From positions 620,001 to 684,000 of the forward strand of contig CANLEM010000001.1 in NCBI GenBank assembly GCA_947489685.1: DNA of 64,000 nucleotides, written 5' to 3'. The notes below the pieces were generated by a model, which worked only from the letters and a program-made list of their open reading frames with translations, was not told where the DNA came from and searched no databases. The stretch's first letter is position 1; every line of letters begins with the position of its first letter. The position numbers were made by a program, and so were the translations under genes. Source of the DNA: an uncultured Aquimarina sp. Lineage in GTDB: Bacteria; Bacteroidota; Bacteroidia; Flavobacteriales; Flavobacteriaceae. Positions 54,185-64,000 of this stretch are shown here, in pieces.

Positions 54185-57022
54185 ATGGCTGAAGCAAAAA
54201 CAATGAGATTAAATAAGGTACTACGCGAATTCAATATCTCGCTTGATCGGGCTGTTGACTTTTTGAATTCAAAAGGTCACGAGATAGACGCGCGTCCTAC
54301 CACAAAAATTTCTCCAGATATTTACCAGCTCTTGTTTGATGAATTTCAGACGGATAAGAGTAAGAAGGTAGCTTCAAAAGAAGTGGGGGAAGAAAAAAGA
54401 AAAGAGAAAGAGGCATTACGTGTGCAGATAGAAAATGAGCAGGAAGAAAAACGTAAGCTTGCAGAGGCACGTGAAGTTGTAAAAGCTAAAGCTCAATTAA
54501 GTGGCCCTAAACAAGTAGGGAAAATTGATTTAGAAAAAAAGGAAGAAGAAACACCGCAGCCCGAGAAAAAGGTGGATGAAACTCCTAGCAAAGAAGAGGT
54601 TAAAGCAAAAGAGCCAGAGGTGGTTTCAAATAGACCGGTGAAAAAAGAGTTGAAAATAACCAAGCAAGCTCCTAAACCACCAGTAGAAAAAACAAAAGAA
54701 GTAAAGCAGGAAAAACCTGCTAAAACTGAAAAGCCTGTAGCCAAAAAGCCTGTGGTTGAAAAACCCGTAACCGAAAAGCCTAAAGAAAATAAAGCTGAAA
54801 CTGAAACCGAAAAGCCTGTTGCTTCAGATAAGGTAAAGACTCAGTATAAGAAATTAGATGGCCCTAATTTTACAGGGCAAAAAATTGATTTAACGCAATT
54901 CAAAAAGCCGGTCAAAAAGAAAGACGATAAGTCTGATAAAAATACAGCTGGCGGTGACCCAAAGAAACGTCGCAGAAGAATTAGTAAGGATGGTGCTACT
55001 CAAGGTGGTGGGCAATCTGGAGGAAACAGAGGTCCAGGAAACAGGGGTCCAGGAAACAGAGGCCCAGGAAACAGAGGTCCAGGAAAAGGTAAAAGACCTC
55101 CTATTGTTAAGGAGGAGCCTAGTGAAGAAGAAGTGCAAAAACAAGTTAGAGAAACTCTTGAAAAACTTCAGGGTAAATCTAATAAGTCTAAGGCAGCCAA
55201 ATACCGTAGAGATAAAAGAGATCAGCACCGTCAAAAAGTTGAAGATGATGTTGCTCAACAAGAACAACAAAGTAAAGTACTGAAAGTAACAGAATTTGTA
55301 ACTGTTTCTGAAGTTGCTACGATGATGAGTGTATCTACAACAGAGGTTATTTCTGCATGTATGTCTCTTGGTATCATGGTGACCATGAATCAGCGTTTGG
55401 ATGCAGAAACACTTTCTATTGTTGCAGATGAGTTTGGATATGAAGTTAACTTTGTAACTGCAGATATAGAAGAGTCTATTGAAGAAATTGTTGATGCTCC
55501 AGAAGATTTAGTGTTCAGAGCGCCAATTGTTACAGTAATGGGACATGTAGATCATGGTAAGACTTCATTGTTGGATTATATTAGAGAAGAAAATGTAATA
55601 GCCGGAGAGAGTGGTGGGATTACCCAGCACATTGGTGCATATGGAGTGCAATTAGAAAGTGGACAAAAAATTGCATTTTTAGATACTCCTGGTCACGAAG
55701 CATTTACAGCAATGCGTGCTCGTGGTGCTCAGGTAACAGATTTAGCGATTATTGTAATTGCTGCCGATGATGATGTGATGCCTCAAACAAAAGAAGCAAT
55801 TAGTCATGCGCAAGCTGCAGGAGTTCCAATTGTTTTTGCAATCAATAAAGTGGATAGGCCAGAAGCTAACCCCGAAAAGATAAAAGAAAAACTCGCCTCT
55901 ATGAATTTATTAGTAGAGGATTGGGGAGGTAAAATACAATCTCATGATATTTCTGCCAAAACAGGTACTGGGGTTAAAGAATTACTTGAAAAAGTATTAC
56001 TTGAAGCCGAAATATTAGAACTTAAGGCAAATCCAAATCGATTAGCGTCTGGTACTGTTGTAGAGGCGTTCTTGGATAAAGGGCGTGGATATGTTTCTAC
56101 TATTTTGGTACAAACAGGAACTCTTCGAGTAGGAGATTATGTTCTTGCAGGTAAAAATAGTGGTAAGGTCAAGGCGATGCAAGATGAGCGAGGAAATAAT
56201 GTGAAAGAGGCTGGACCTTCGACACCCGTTTCTATCTTAGGTTTGGATGGTGCGCCGCAGGCTGGAGATAAGTTTAGTGTATTAGAGGATGAACGCGAAG
56301 CAAAAGATATTGCGTCCAAACGTGCTCAATTACATAGAGAACAATCTGTTCGTACACAAAGACATATTACACTTGATGAAATCGGGCGTAGAATTGCTCT
56401 TGGAGATTTCAAAGAATTGAATATTATTCTTAAAGGTGATGTGGATGGTTCTGTAGAAGCATTAACAGATTCTTTCCAGAAATTATCTACAGAAGAGATT
56501 CATGTAAATATTATTCATAAAGCGGTAGGAGCAATTACTGAAAGTGATGTGTTGCTTGCTTCGGCGTCGGATGCGATTATTATTGGATTTAATGTGAGAC
56601 CAGCTGGTAATGCCAGACAAGTTGCTGATAAAGAAGAAATCGATATCAGAACATACTCGATCATTTATGATGCAATTAATGATTTGAAAGATGCAATGGA
56701 AGGAATGCTTTCTCCGGTAATGAAAGAAGAAATTACGGGTACTGCAGAGATTAGAGAAACTTTCAAAATTTCTAAGGTAGGTACTATTGCCGGATGTATG
56801 GTTCAGAATGGTAAAATCTTTAGAAGTTCTGGTATTAGATTGATCCGCGAAGGTGTAGTAGTGTACACTGGTGAACTGGCTTCTTTAAAACGCTTTAAAG
56901 ACGATGTAAAAGAAGTTAGTAAAGGGTATGATTGTGGTTTGCAGATTAAAAACTATAATGATATTAAAGAAGGAGATGTCGTAGAAGCTTATCAAGAAGT
57001 TGCAGTCAAGAAAAAACTGTAA
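54185..57022 (+). CDS. infB: Translation initiation factor IF-2
   Basis: 945 residues. A long, charged N-terminal region (about 1-440) has K/E/P-rich segments and a Gly-Asn-Arg repeat. The G domain has G1 GHVDHGKT (453-460), G3 DTPGH and G4 NKVD. Domains II-IV follow and end with [12 protein letters not shown]. It recruits fMet-tRNA to the 30S subunit. It is the last gene of the rimP operon and is closed by a strong terminator. Confidence 0.99.
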   Translation: MAEAKTMRLNKVLREFNISLDRAVDFLNSKGHEIDARPTTKISPDIYQLLFDEFQTDKSKKVASKEVGEEKRKEKEALRVQIENEQEEKRKLAEAREVVKAKAQLSGPKQVGKIDLEKKEEETPQPEKKVDETPSKEEVKAKEPEVVSNRPVKKELKITKQAPKPPVEKTKEVKQEKPAKTEKPVAKKPVVEKPVTEKPKENKAETETEKPVASDKVKTQYKKLDGPNFTGQKIDLTQFKKPVKKKDDKSDKNTAGGDPKKRRRRISKDGATQGGGQSGGNRGPGNRGPGNRGPGNRGPGKGKRPPIVKEEPSEEEVQKQVRETLEKLQGKSNKSKAAKYRRDKRDQHRQKVEDDVAQQEQQSKVLKVTEFVTVSEVATMMSVSTTEVISACMSLGIMVTMNQRLDAETLSIVADEFGYEVNFVTADIEESIEEIVDAPEDLVFRAPIVTVMGHVDHGKTSLLDYIREENVIAGESGGITQHIGAYGVQLESGQKIAFLDTPGHEAFTAMRARGAQVTDLAIIVIAADDDVMPQTKEAISHAQAAGVPIVFAINKVDRPEANPEKIKEKLASMNLLVEDWGGKIQSHDISAKTGTGVKELLEKVLLEAEILELKANPNRLASGTVVEAFLDKGRGYVSTILVQTGTLRVGDYVLAGKNSGKVKAMQDERGNNVKEAGPSTPVSILGLDGAPQAGDKFSVLEDEREAKDIASKRAQLHREQSVRTQRHITLDEIGRRIALGDFKELNIILKGDVDGSVEALTDSFQKLSTEEIHVNIIHKAVGAITESDVLLASASDAIIIGFNVRPAGNARQVADKEEIDIRTYSIIYDAINDLKDAMEGMLSPVMKEEITGTAEIRETFKISKVGTIAGCMVQNGKIFRSSGIRLIREGVVVYTGELASLKRFKDDVKEVSKGYDCGLQIKNYNDIKEGDVVEAYQEVAVKKKL
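55022..55081 (+). repeat. Four-copy 15-bp tandem repeat in infB
   Basis: GGAAACAGAGGTCCA is present four times with only synonymous changes, encoding GNRGP repeats in the disordered N-terminal part of IF-2. Copy number may vary between strains. Confidence 0.9.
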
Positions 57023-57040
57023 ATGATATACTTAGGAATA

Positions 57041-57073
57041 AAAAAAACCTCTATGAAAATAGAGGTTTTTTTG
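57041..57073. terminator. Bidirectional terminator between infB and the SPOR gene
   Basis: AAAAAAACCTCTA (57041-57053) and its perfect complement (57060-57072) with U-runs on both strands. Confidence 0.92.
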
Positions 57074-57087
57074 TTTTTAAAGTGGTT

Positions 57088-57552
57088 TTACTTTTTTTCT
57101 GGCTTAAAAGGGAAGGCATTAGGGAATTCTTTTTTGATTTCTAATAATGCTCGGTCCATTTTTAGTTTGGTTCTGTAGTTTCCAATCCAAACTTTGTAAT
57201 TAGGTGTTTCGTATTGCAAAGATGAGCTCCATTGCGGAAAAAACTCTCTGGCAGCGTTCAAAACATCGTTGGCTTTGTTTAGATTTCCATTATATAATTG
57301 AATCTTATAACGATCACTAAAATCTCCATCTTTTTCCATTTTTGATTTTACATCCAAAAGAGTATTGATCTTCGGATCTTGATTGATTGTAACAGTCGCT
57401 TCTGGTGGTGGAACGATATTAATTGCTACAAAATTGTTTTCATTTGGAGTTTCTATAGTAGGATTTGAGTTGTCTTGAGCCATTATAGAAGAGAGTCCGG
57501 CAATTTGAAAACTTGCCAAAAATATATAGTGTCTTAGGTTTAACATTCTCAT
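57088..57552 (-). CDS. SPOR-domain exported protein
   Basis: 154 residues. The signal peptide (about 1-25, cleaved at IMAQ) is followed by a short linker and a C-terminal SPOR domain (about 80-150; IQLYNGNLNKANDVLNAARE, then NYKVWIGNYRTKLKMDRALLE). SPOR domains bind denuded peptidoglycan glycans at division sites. ATG at 57552 or the Met two codons later. A TACCTTTG promoter element lies at 57570-57577. Confidence 0.88.
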   Translation of the reverse strand: MRMLNLRHYIFLASFQIAGLSSIMAQDNSNPTIETPNENNFVAINIVPPPEATVTINQDPKINTLLDVKSKMEKDGDFSDRYKIQLYNGNLNKANDVLNAAREFFPQWSSSLQYETPNYKVWIGNYRTKLKMDRALLEIKKEFPNAFPFKPEKK

Positions 57553-57569
57553 TACAAATTAATTTAGAG

Positions 57570-57577
57570 CAAAGGTA
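57570..57577 (-). promoter_or_regulatory. -7 element of the SPOR gene
   Basis: TACCTTTG on the minus strand, 17 bp before the ATG at 57552; the -33 is unclear. Confidence 0.6.
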
Positions 57578-57675
57578 AAGTATAATAACTCATGATTGTG
57601 AAAAAATATTATTTAGAATTATTATAAATTAATACTTAACGGTTCTCTAACATTTCCAAAATCGACTTATTATAG

Positions 57676-57683
57676 TACTTTTG
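57676..57683 (+). promoter_or_regulatory. -7 element of the alternative complex III operon
   Basis: TACTTTTG matches TAnnTTTG, 91 bp before the actA ATG; it implies a leader of about 85 nt. The -33 is not well defined. Confidence 0.5.
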
Positions 57684-57774
57684 TCGTCGAATTAAGGGTG
57701 GTGGTTTTTAAGTCTTTTTAACAGACTATTGAAAAAACCATACCAAAATTAAGACGATAATTCTACTTGATAAT

Positions 57775-59097
57775 ATGAAACAGGTGAAACACCGAAATTC
57801 AGCCTCTAAAATCCTAATCCTAGGAACTGTTTTTTTATTTACTTTTTTTAATCCTGTTTTTGGGCAGGAAGAAGTGGCTGCAGATACTGCTGTAGTTGCC
57901 GAAGCTTCGTCTGGAGGAGATGTAGCTAAAGGAGAAGAGTTATTTAAATCTTTATGTGCTGCTTGTCATAAACGATATAAGAAAATGACAGGTCCTGCTC
58001 TTTTTGGAGTGGCTGATAAGTACGAAAGAGAATGGATATATTCTTGGGTAAAGAATAGTGCGGCAATGGTTGCTTCTGGCGACGCTCAGGCTGTTGCGAT
58101 ATACGAAGAGTATAACAAAACTGCGATGAATGCTTTTCCGCAATTAACGAATACTGATATTGATAATATCCTGGCCTATGTAATGGTGCCTAAAGCAGAT
58201 CCTCCTGCTCCTGTTCCGGGTGCTGGTGCAACTGCGACTGCCGGAGGCGGTTCTGGAGTTTCTACAAATGTTATCCTGGGTATATTAGCATTAGTTTTCT
58301 TGATGTTAATGGTAGTGCTGTTTTTGGTAAATAAGACGTTAAGAAGTTTTGCTGAAGCAAGTAATGTTGAATTGCCACAAGAGGAAGAAAGAACTCCTAT
58401 CTGGAAAGCTTTTATTCAAAATCAATTCCTGGTTTTGGTAACAGCGATATTTTTGTTGCTAGCTAGTGGTTATTTTGTATATGGTTACTTTATGCAGGTA
58501 GGCGTTGATCAGGGGTATGCTCCGATTCAGCCGATTCATTATTCGCACAAAATACATGCTGGTGATAATCAGATAGAGTGTAAATATTGTCATTCTTCTG
58601 CAAGAGTAAGTAAGACATCTGGGATTCCTTCACTTAATGTGTGTATGAATTGCCATAAATCTGTAAGCGAAGTTGCAGATGATACTGCTACAGAAGAATA
58701 TTCTAAAGAATTTTATGACGGAGAAATCCAGAAATTATACAAGGCTGTAGGTTGGGATACTAATTCGCAATCATACACCGGTAAAACAGAGCCTGTAAAA
58801 TGGGTGCGTATTCATAATTTACCTGATTTTGCATACTTTAATCACTCTCAGCACGTAAGTGTTGCAGGGGTAGAGTGTCAGACTTGTCATGGTCCTGTTG
58901 AAGAGATGGAGGTTATGTATCAGCATGCTCCGCTTACTATGGGGTGGTGTATTAACTGTCATAGAGAGACCAATGTGAAGGTTGCTGATAATGAATATTA
59001 TGAGAAAATTCACAAAGAACTCTCGAAAAAATATGGTGTAGACCAATTGACAGCTGCTCAAATGGGTGGTTTGGAATGTGGTAAATGTCATTATTAA
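57775..59097 (+). CDS. actA: Alternative complex III subunit ActA, multihaem cytochrome c
   Basis: 440 residues with six CxxCH haem sites. A monohaem domain (CAACH at 61-65) sits after the signal peptide (cleaved near VFG at 30), with a candidate Met ligand in TAMNAF. TM helices lie at about 166-186 and 217-240. A pentahaem part carries CKYCH 269, CMNCH 290, CQTCH 368, CINCH 392 and CGKCH 435. In alternative complex III the pentahaem ActA passes electrons from the quinol site toward a terminal oxidase. Here it carries an additional N-terminal monohaem domain. First gene of an act operon. Confidence 0.93.
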   Translation: MKQVKHRNSASKILILGTVFLFTFFNPVFGQEEVAADTAVVAEASSGGDVAKGEELFKSLCAACHKRYKKMTGPALFGVADKYEREWIYSWVKNSAAMVASGDAQAVAIYEEYNKTAMNAFPQLTNTDIDNILAYVMVPKADPPAPVPGAGATATAGGGSGVSTNVILGILALVFLMLMVVLFLVNKTLRSFAEASNVELPQEEERTPIWKAFIQNQFLVLVTAIFLLLASGYFVYGYFMQVGVDQGYAPIQPIHYSHKIHAGDNQIECKYCHSSARVSKTSGIPSLNVCMNCHKSVSEVADDTATEEYSKEFYDGEIQKLYKAVGWDTNSQSYTGKTEPVKWVRIHNLPDFAYFNHSQHVSVAGVECQTCHGPVEEMEVMYQHAPLTMGWCINCHRETNVKVADNEYYEKIHKELSKKYGVDQLTAAQMGGLECGKCHY

Positions 59098-59155
59098 TAA
59101 AAAATTTGTTGTCCGAGTTGTTCGGAAAATAGTAAGAAGCTAATATCAATTATAT

Positions 59156-62100
59156 ATGTCATCAAACAAGAAATACTGGAAAAGTGTTGAAGAGCTAAAT
59201 GAGAATAGCTCTATTGTTGAGGCGCTACAGCAAAACGAATTCGTTCAGGAAATTCCAACGGATGAGTTTTTAGGAGATAAATCATCTTTAGAAAATTCAT
59301 CGACTTCTCGTCGAGATTTTCTTAAGTATGTAGGTTTTAGTACGGCTGCCGCATCTTTGGCGGCTTGTGAAGGGCCTGTTAAAAAGTCAATACCTTATGT
59401 AGTTCAGCCAGAAAGAATTGTTCCTGGTGTTGCCAATTATTATGCTACTACAATTGCAGATGGTTATGATTTTGCTAGTATTTTGATTAAAACTAGAGAA
59501 GGTCGTCCTATCAAAGTAGAAAATAATAACCTCGCTTCATCTAATGGAGATGCAAATGCAAGGGTTCATGCTTCGGTTTTGTCATTGTATGATAATACAC
59601 GTTTACAAGGACCAAAGAAAGGTGCTGAGGATATTAGTTGGGAATCATTAGATAAAGAGGTAGGTGCTAAGCTTAATGGTTTAGGAGGTAAACAGATCGT
59701 TTTACTTACTCAGACTTTTGCTAGTCCGTCTACATCAAGATTGATAGCAGATTTCAAAGCAAAATACCAAAATGTTAAGCATGTAGTATATGATGCAGTG
59801 TCGCAAAGTGAAGCTTTGGACGCATATCAGATGATGTATGGTGAGCGTGCATTAGCAGATTATGATTTTTCAAAAGTGAATACTATTGTAAGTGTTGCTG
59901 CCGACTTTTTAGGAGATTGGCAAGGTGGTGGTTATGATAGTGGTTATGCAAAAGGGCGTATTCCTGAAAACGGGAAAATGTCTAAGCATATTCATTTTGA
60001 ATCGAATATGTCATTAACAGGAGCAAATGCAGATAAAAGAGTAGCAATCACTCCAACTCAGCAAAAGCAAGTGTTGGCGGCATTATATGCATATGTTACA
60101 GGTTCTGGTTCTAAAAGTTCTTTGGGCGCAGATTTAGATGCTCAAGTAGTGAAAGCTGCCAAGCAAATCCAAAGAGCAGGAAGTAATGCAGTGGTTGTGA
60201 GTGGGATTCAAGATGTTGATGCGCAATTAGTGGTGTTGGCGATAAATAAAGCTATACATAGTAAGGCATTTAATGAAAGTACACCACGTACAATTCGTCA
60301 AGGAAATGCCAAAGCGGTTGCACAACTTGTAAAAGATATGAATGCAGGCCGAGTAGGTGGTCTTTTAATTGCAGGTGTTAATCCAGTATATTCGTTGCCA
60401 AATGGTGAAGAATTTAAAAACGGTCTGAAGAAAGTAGATCTTTCAGTTGCATTTAGTATGCACGATGATGCAACTGCCGGACTTTGTAATTATATAGCTG
60501 CTACACCATATTATTTAGAATCATGGGGAGATGTTGAGTTGAAAAAAGGAAGTTATAGCCTTATGCAACCAACGATCAGACCATTATTTGATACAAGACA
60601 ATTTCAAGAGACTTTATTGAAGTGGACAGGAAATAGCGCAACGTATCATGATTATATAAAAAGTACATGGACAGGTATTCTAGGAGGTACTTCCTGGAAT
60701 CAGGCTTTGCATGATGGGGTATTGGTAAAACCAGTGCTTGCCAAACAAGAATTGACTGATGCGATTGATGCTCAAGAAGGAGATGTAGTAGGTGATCAAG
60801 GTGTTACTGCGCCGGTTTCTGCTAGTCCTAACGTAGGTGCGGCAGCAAGAAGATTATCTGTGGCAAAATCAAATGGATTAGAGCTTACATTATATACAAA
60901 AACCTCATTAGGTGATGGTCAGCAGGCAAATAATCCTTGGTTACAAGAGATGCCAGACCCAATCACCAGAGCATCATGGGATAATTATCTTACTGTATCC
61001 AAAGCAGATGCAGAACAGCTTGGTTTAACAAATGAAAATGTTGCAAATGGAGCGCTTAATGGTAGTTATGCTAAGGTAACTGTTGGTGGGGTCGAAGTTG
61101 TTGCTCCGGTGATAATTCAACCAGGACAGGCAAAGGGATCTGTTGGTTTGGCGTTAGGTTACGGTAAATCAAAAGGACTTAAAGAAGAGATGGTGGTAGG
61201 TGTTAATGCTTATCCACTTTATCAAAACCTAAACGCTGTACAAAATGTTTCTGTAACAGCTGTCGAAGGTGTACATGAGTTTGCTTGTGTGCAACTGCAT
61301 AATACGTTAATGGGGCGTGGAGATATCGTAAAAGAGACCTCTCTCGAAGTTTTTAATACAAAAGATAAGCACGTATGGAATGCAATTCCTGAAGTGAGTA
61401 AAAATCATATCGAATATGAAGTTACTTCACCAGAGGTTGATTTGTGGGAAGAATTTGATCGCTCTGTAGGGCATCACTTTAAACTTTCGATTGATTTAAA
61501 TGCATGTACAGGTTGTGGTGCATGTGTGATTGCTTGTCATGCAGAAAATAATGTTCCTGTTGTAGGGAAGTCAGAAGTACGTAGATCAAGAGATATGCAC
61601 TGGTTGCGTATTGACCGTTATTACTCTTCTGAGGATAGTTTTGAAAGTGATAATGAGAAGAAGGATAATATCGCTGGTTTAGGTAGTTCTCTATCAGAAT
61701 TTGGAGAGATGGAAAGCCCAGCAGATAATCCGCAGGTGGTTTTTCAACCGGTAATGTGTCAGCACTGTAATCACGCTCCTTGTGAGACTGTATGTCCTGT
61801 TGCGGCAACATCACATGGTAGACAAGGACAAAATCAAATGGCATATAACCGTTGTGTAGGTACAAGGTATTGTGCAAACAACTGTCCTTATAAAGTACGT
61901 AGATTTAACTGGTTCTTGTATAACAACAATGACGAGTTTGATTATTATATGAATAATGATTTAGGTAGAATGGTTATTAATCCTGATGTTACTGTACGTT
62001 CTAGAGGGGTTATGGAAAAATGTTCTATGTGTATCCAAATGACTCAAAAAACAATTTTGGATGCGAAGCTTGAAGGAAGACCAGTTAAGGATGGAGAATT

Positions 62101-62281
62101 TAAAACTGCATGTTCTGCAGCTTGTTCATCTGGAGCTATGACGTTTGGAGATGCTAATGATAAGCATAGCAAGATTTCTAAATCAGAACATGATAACCGT
62201 ATGTATCACTTACTTGAACACGTTGGGACTAAGCCTAATGTGATGTATCAAACGAAAGTAAGAAATACTACCGAAGCTTAA
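59156..62281 (+). CDS. actB: Alternative complex III subunit ActB, Fe-S/molybdopterin-oxidoreductase-like
   Basis: 1041 residues. A Tat signal (SRRDFLK, 51-57) ends in a lipobox (SLAAC, Cys71), so it is exported folded and lipidated. A molybdopterin-oxidoreductase-like domain (about 80-740) appears to have lost cofactor sites, as known for ActB. The C-terminal ferredoxin-like part (from residue 784) holds Cys-rich cluster motifs: CTGCGACVIAC, CQHCNHAPCETVCP, CVGTRYCANNCP, CSMCIQ and CSAAC. Four Fe-S clusters are expected. Confidence 0.95.
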   Translation: MSSNKKYWKSVEELNENSSIVEALQQNEFVQEIPTDEFLGDKSSLENSSTSRRDFLKYVGFSTAAASLAACEGPVKKSIPYVVQPERIVPGVANYYATTIADGYDFASILIKTREGRPIKVENNNLASSNGDANARVHASVLSLYDNTRLQGPKKGAEDISWESLDKEVGAKLNGLGGKQIVLLTQTFASPSTSRLIADFKAKYQNVKHVVYDAVSQSEALDAYQMMYGERALADYDFSKVNTIVSVAADFLGDWQGGGYDSGYAKGRIPENGKMSKHIHFESNMSLTGANADKRVAITPTQQKQVLAALYAYVTGSGSKSSLGADLDAQVVKAAKQIQRAGSNAVVVSGIQDVDAQLVVLAINKAIHSKAFNESTPRTIRQGNAKAVAQLVKDMNAGRVGGLLIAGVNPVYSLPNGEEFKNGLKKVDLSVAFSMHDDATAGLCNYIAATPYYLESWGDVELKKGSYSLMQPTIRPLFDTRQFQETLLKWTGNSATYHDYIKSTWTGILGGTSWNQALHDGVLVKPVLAKQELTDAIDAQEGDVVGDQGVTAPVSASPNVGAAARRLSVAKSNGLELTLYTKTSLGDGQQANNPWLQEMPDPITRASWDNYLTVSKADAEQLGLTNENVANGALNGSYAKVTVGGVEVVAPVIIQPGQAKGSVGLALGYGKSKGLKEEMVVGVNAYPLYQNLNAVQNVSVTAVEGVHEFACVQLHNTLMGRGDIVKETSLEVFNTKDKHVWNAIPEVSKNHIEYEVTSPEVDLWEEFDRSVGHHFKLSIDLNACTGCGACVIACHAENNVPVVGKSEVRRSRDMHWLRIDRYYSSEDSFESDNEKKDNIAGLGSSLSEFGEMESPADNPQVVFQPVMCQHCNHAPCETVCPVAATSHGRQGQNQMAYNRCVGTRYCANNCPYKVRRFNWFLYNNNDEFDYYMNNDLGRMVINPDVTVRSRGVMEKCSMCIQMTQKTILDAKLEGRPVKDGEFKTACSAACSSGAMTFGDANDKHSKISKSEHDNRMYHLLEHVGTKPNVMYQTKVRNTTEA

Positions 62282-62318
62282 TTAACTAAATAAAGAATCA
62301 ATTCAATTATAAAGGATT

Positions 62319-64000
62319 ATGTCTCATTACGAAGCACCTATAAGAAAACCTTTAGTAACTGGCGATAAAACATATCACGATGTAACTGTGGATGTTGCCG
62401 CACCGGTTGAAGGTAAAGCAAATAAATCTTGGTGGATTGTGTTTTCTATCGCACTTGTTGCTTTCCTTTGGGGAATAGGTTGTATTTTATATACAGTTTC
62501 TACAGGTATAGGAACCTGGGGATTAAACAAAACAGTAGGATGGGCCTGGGATATCACCAACTTTGTTTGGTGGGTAGGTATTGGTCATGCTGGAACACTA
62601 ATCTCTGCGGTATTATTATTATTCCGTCAAAAATGGAGAATGGCAATTAACCGATCTGCAGAAGCGATGACCATCTTTTCGGTGATCCAGGCAGGTTTGT
62701 TTCCAATTATTCACATGGGACGTCCATGGTTAGCATATTGGGTATTGCCAATTCCTAACCAATTTGGCTCGTTGTGGGTTAACTTTAACTCGCCATTACT
62801 TTGGGATGTATTTGCAATCTCTACATACCTTTCGGTATCATTAGTGTTCTGGTGGACAGGATTATTGCCAGATTTTGCAATGATTAGAGATAGAGCAATT
62901 ACTCCTTTCACAAAAAAAATATACAGCCTCCTTTCTTTTGGATGGAGTGGAAGAGCAAAAGACTGGCAACGTTTCGAAGAAGTATCTTTGGTATTGGCAG
63001 GTTTAGCAACACCACTTGTACTTTCGGTACATACGATCGTATCATTTGACTTTGCTACATCAGTAATCCCTGGATGGCATACAACCATATTTCCTCCTTA
63101 CTTTGTTGCAGGAGCAATTTTCTCTGGATTTGCAATGGTAAATACATTACTTATTATCATGAGAAAAGTATCTAATCTAGAAGATTATATTACGATTCAA
63201 CATATAGAATTAATGAACATTGTAATTATGATTACGGGTTCTATTGTTGGGGTAGCTTATATTACAGAGCTGTTTATCGCTTGGTATTCTGGAGTAGAGT
63301 ATGAACAATATGCATTCTTAAATAGAGCAACCGGACCATACTGGTGGGCATATTGGGCAATGATGACATGTAATGTGTTCTCTCCACAGTTTATGTGGTT
63401 TCCAAAACTAAGAAGAAGTATTATGTTCTCTTTCATTATTTCGATAGTGGTAAATATCGGAATGTGGTTTGAGCGTTTTGTAATTATTGTAACTTCATTG
63501 CATAGAGATTACTTACCATCTTCATGGACAATGTTCTCTCCAACATTTGTAGATATAGGAATATTTATAGGTACTATTGGGTTCTTCTTCGTGTTGTTCC
63601 TATTATACGCTAGAACATTCCCTGTAATTGCGCAGGCAGAGGTTAAGACAATTTTGAAATCTTCTGGTGAAAAGTATAAGAAATTAAGAGAAGCAGGAAT
63701 TGATCATAGAGATGAACTTCCTAAAACGAAAGCAAAAGTTACAAAAGAAGCTGCGCCAGTAAAAAAGGCTGAAGCTAAAGAAGCAAGTCAAGAGGATATC
63801 AATAGTTTGCTAGGTAACCTAGGAACATTTGATCCGTCTAGCCAGACTGCAGATGATCTTAAAAAAGTTAATGGAATAGGACCTGTGATGGAAAAGAAAC
63901 TTAACGAGATCGGGATATTTACTTTTGATCAAGTGAGTAAAATGACAACAACAGAGTACGATTTATTAGATAGTATCACAGGATCTTTCCCAGGAAGAGC
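62319..64000 (+). CDS. actC: Alternative complex III subunit ActC (NrfD-like) with C-terminal HHH extension, cut by window edge
   Basis: At least 560 residues from the ATG at 62319; no stop before the window end. An NrfD/PsrC-like membrane protein with about ten TM helices (about 40-445) forms the quinol-binding subunit of ACIII; it has conserved His in FPIIHMGRPWLAYW and SVHTIVSFDFA. A Lys/Glu/Ala-rich linker (about 470-510) then leads to a helix-hairpin-helix-like domain (about 519 onward; LKKVNGIGPVMEKKLNEIG). Such domains are normally DNA- or protein-binding and are unusual on a respiratory membrane subunit. It is 37 bp after actB. Confidence 0.93.
   Translation, partial: MSHYEAPIRKPLVTGDKTYHDVTVDVAAPVEGKANKSWWIVFSIALVAFLWGIGCILYTVSTGIGTWGLNKTVGWAWDITNFVWWVGIGHAGTLISAVLLLFRQKWRMAINRSAEAMTIFSVIQAGLFPIIHMGRPWLAYWVLPIPNQFGSLWVNFNSPLLWDVFAISTYLSVSLVFWWTGLLPDFAMIRDRAITPFTKKIYSLLSFGWSGRAKDWQRFEEVSLVLAGLATPLVLSVHTIVSFDFATSVIPGWHTTIFPPYFVAGAIFSGFAMVNTLLIIMRKVSNLEDYITIQHIELMNIVIMITGSIVGVAYITELFIAWYSGVEYEQYAFLNRATGPYWWAYWAMMTCNVFSPQFMWFPKLRRSIMFSFIISIVVNIGMWFERFVIIVTSLHRDYLPSSWTMFSPTFVDIGIFIGTIGFFFVLFLLYARTFPVIAQAEVKTILKSSGEKYKKLREAGIDHRDELPKTKAKVTKEAAPVKKAEAKEASQEDINSLLGNLGTFDPSSQTADDLKKVNGIGPVMEKKLNEIGIFTFDQVSKMTTTEYDLLDSITGSFPGR

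Noticed and set aside
54890-55270. 126-codon minus-strand frame inside infB
   Set aside because: Arises from the repetitive, low-complexity part of infB.
61479-61877. 132-codon minus-strand frame inside actB
   Set aside because: Antisense of the Fe-S domain with no domain or promoter.
62711-63088. 125-codon minus-strand frame inside actC
   Set aside because: Antisense shadow of an NrfD-like membrane gene.

Overview
The window is AT-rich chromosomal DNA from a member of the Bacteroidota, almost certainly a marine Flavobacteriaceae (Aquimarina-like by general look; genus not proven). The evidence is: repeated TTTG/TTG-N18-20-TAnnTTTG promoters (tRNA-Gln, rplM, rimP and others) with no need for Shine-Dalgarno sites; Bacteroidota families such as DUF5686 and DUF5916 outer-membrane proteins, a DUF2723 membrane protein and a flavobacterial sigma-54; and an alternative complex III (Act) respiratory operon. 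No CRISPR array, insertion sequence, integrase or prophage was seen.

Layout. 1-1235: 5' part of rpoN. 1456-3569: a NarL/LuxR two-component operon with a 7-TM partner. 3597-10302: accessory envelope genes, including two tandem lipoproteins built of CBM21-like starch/glycogen-binding modules, a MarR-GNAT pair, and a large Gly-hinged lipoprotein with a small exported partner. 10379-11170: a stand-alone ABC-type ATPase. 11214-21090 (minus strand): an eight-gene membrane-stress operon, YbjN-like - PspA - YbjQ - 41-aa TM microprotein - NfeD/YqiJ-like - flotillin (YqiK) - 82-aa TM protein - giant DUF3686 AAA+ ATPase. A divergent XRE/S24-like regulator at 21415 faces it across an intergenic region carrying repeated TTAGC motifs. 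22400-25851: katG, an ankyrin-repeat protein and a coupled unknown gene.

25887-37682 (minus strand) is a housekeeping block: rplM-rpsI, rpsB, tsf, pyrH-frr, DUF5686, an MMPL/RND exporter and asnS. From memory, asnS is usually followed directly by rpoN in flavobacteria, so 1236-25886 looks like an accessory island between them. 37963-50775 holds a DUF5916 protein, a class C beta-lactamase-like lipoprotein, polA, a metallophosphoesterase, a cysteine-less thioredoxin-fold protein, a polysaccharide deacetylase and a DUF2723 membrane protein. Then come tRNA-Gln, a tandem universal stress protein, the rimP-nusA-infB operon with an attenuator-like leader hairpin, a SPOR protein, and the start of the alternative complex III operon (actA, actB, partial actC).

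How it works together. The most interesting unit is the PspA/flotillin/NfeD/DUF3686 operon. It joins a membrane-remodelling coat protein, a raft scaffold, an OB-fold membrane partner, two tiny TM proteins and a 1646-residue AAA+ machine under what looks like one divergent regulator. Other points of interest are two intergenic small-RNA candidates defined by orphan terminators, a catalytically dead thioredoxin, a helix-hairpin-helix domain fused to ActC, and a terminator-like hairpin in the nusA operon leader. Coordinates of starts were checked by eye; domain calls are from recognised motifs, not database searches.
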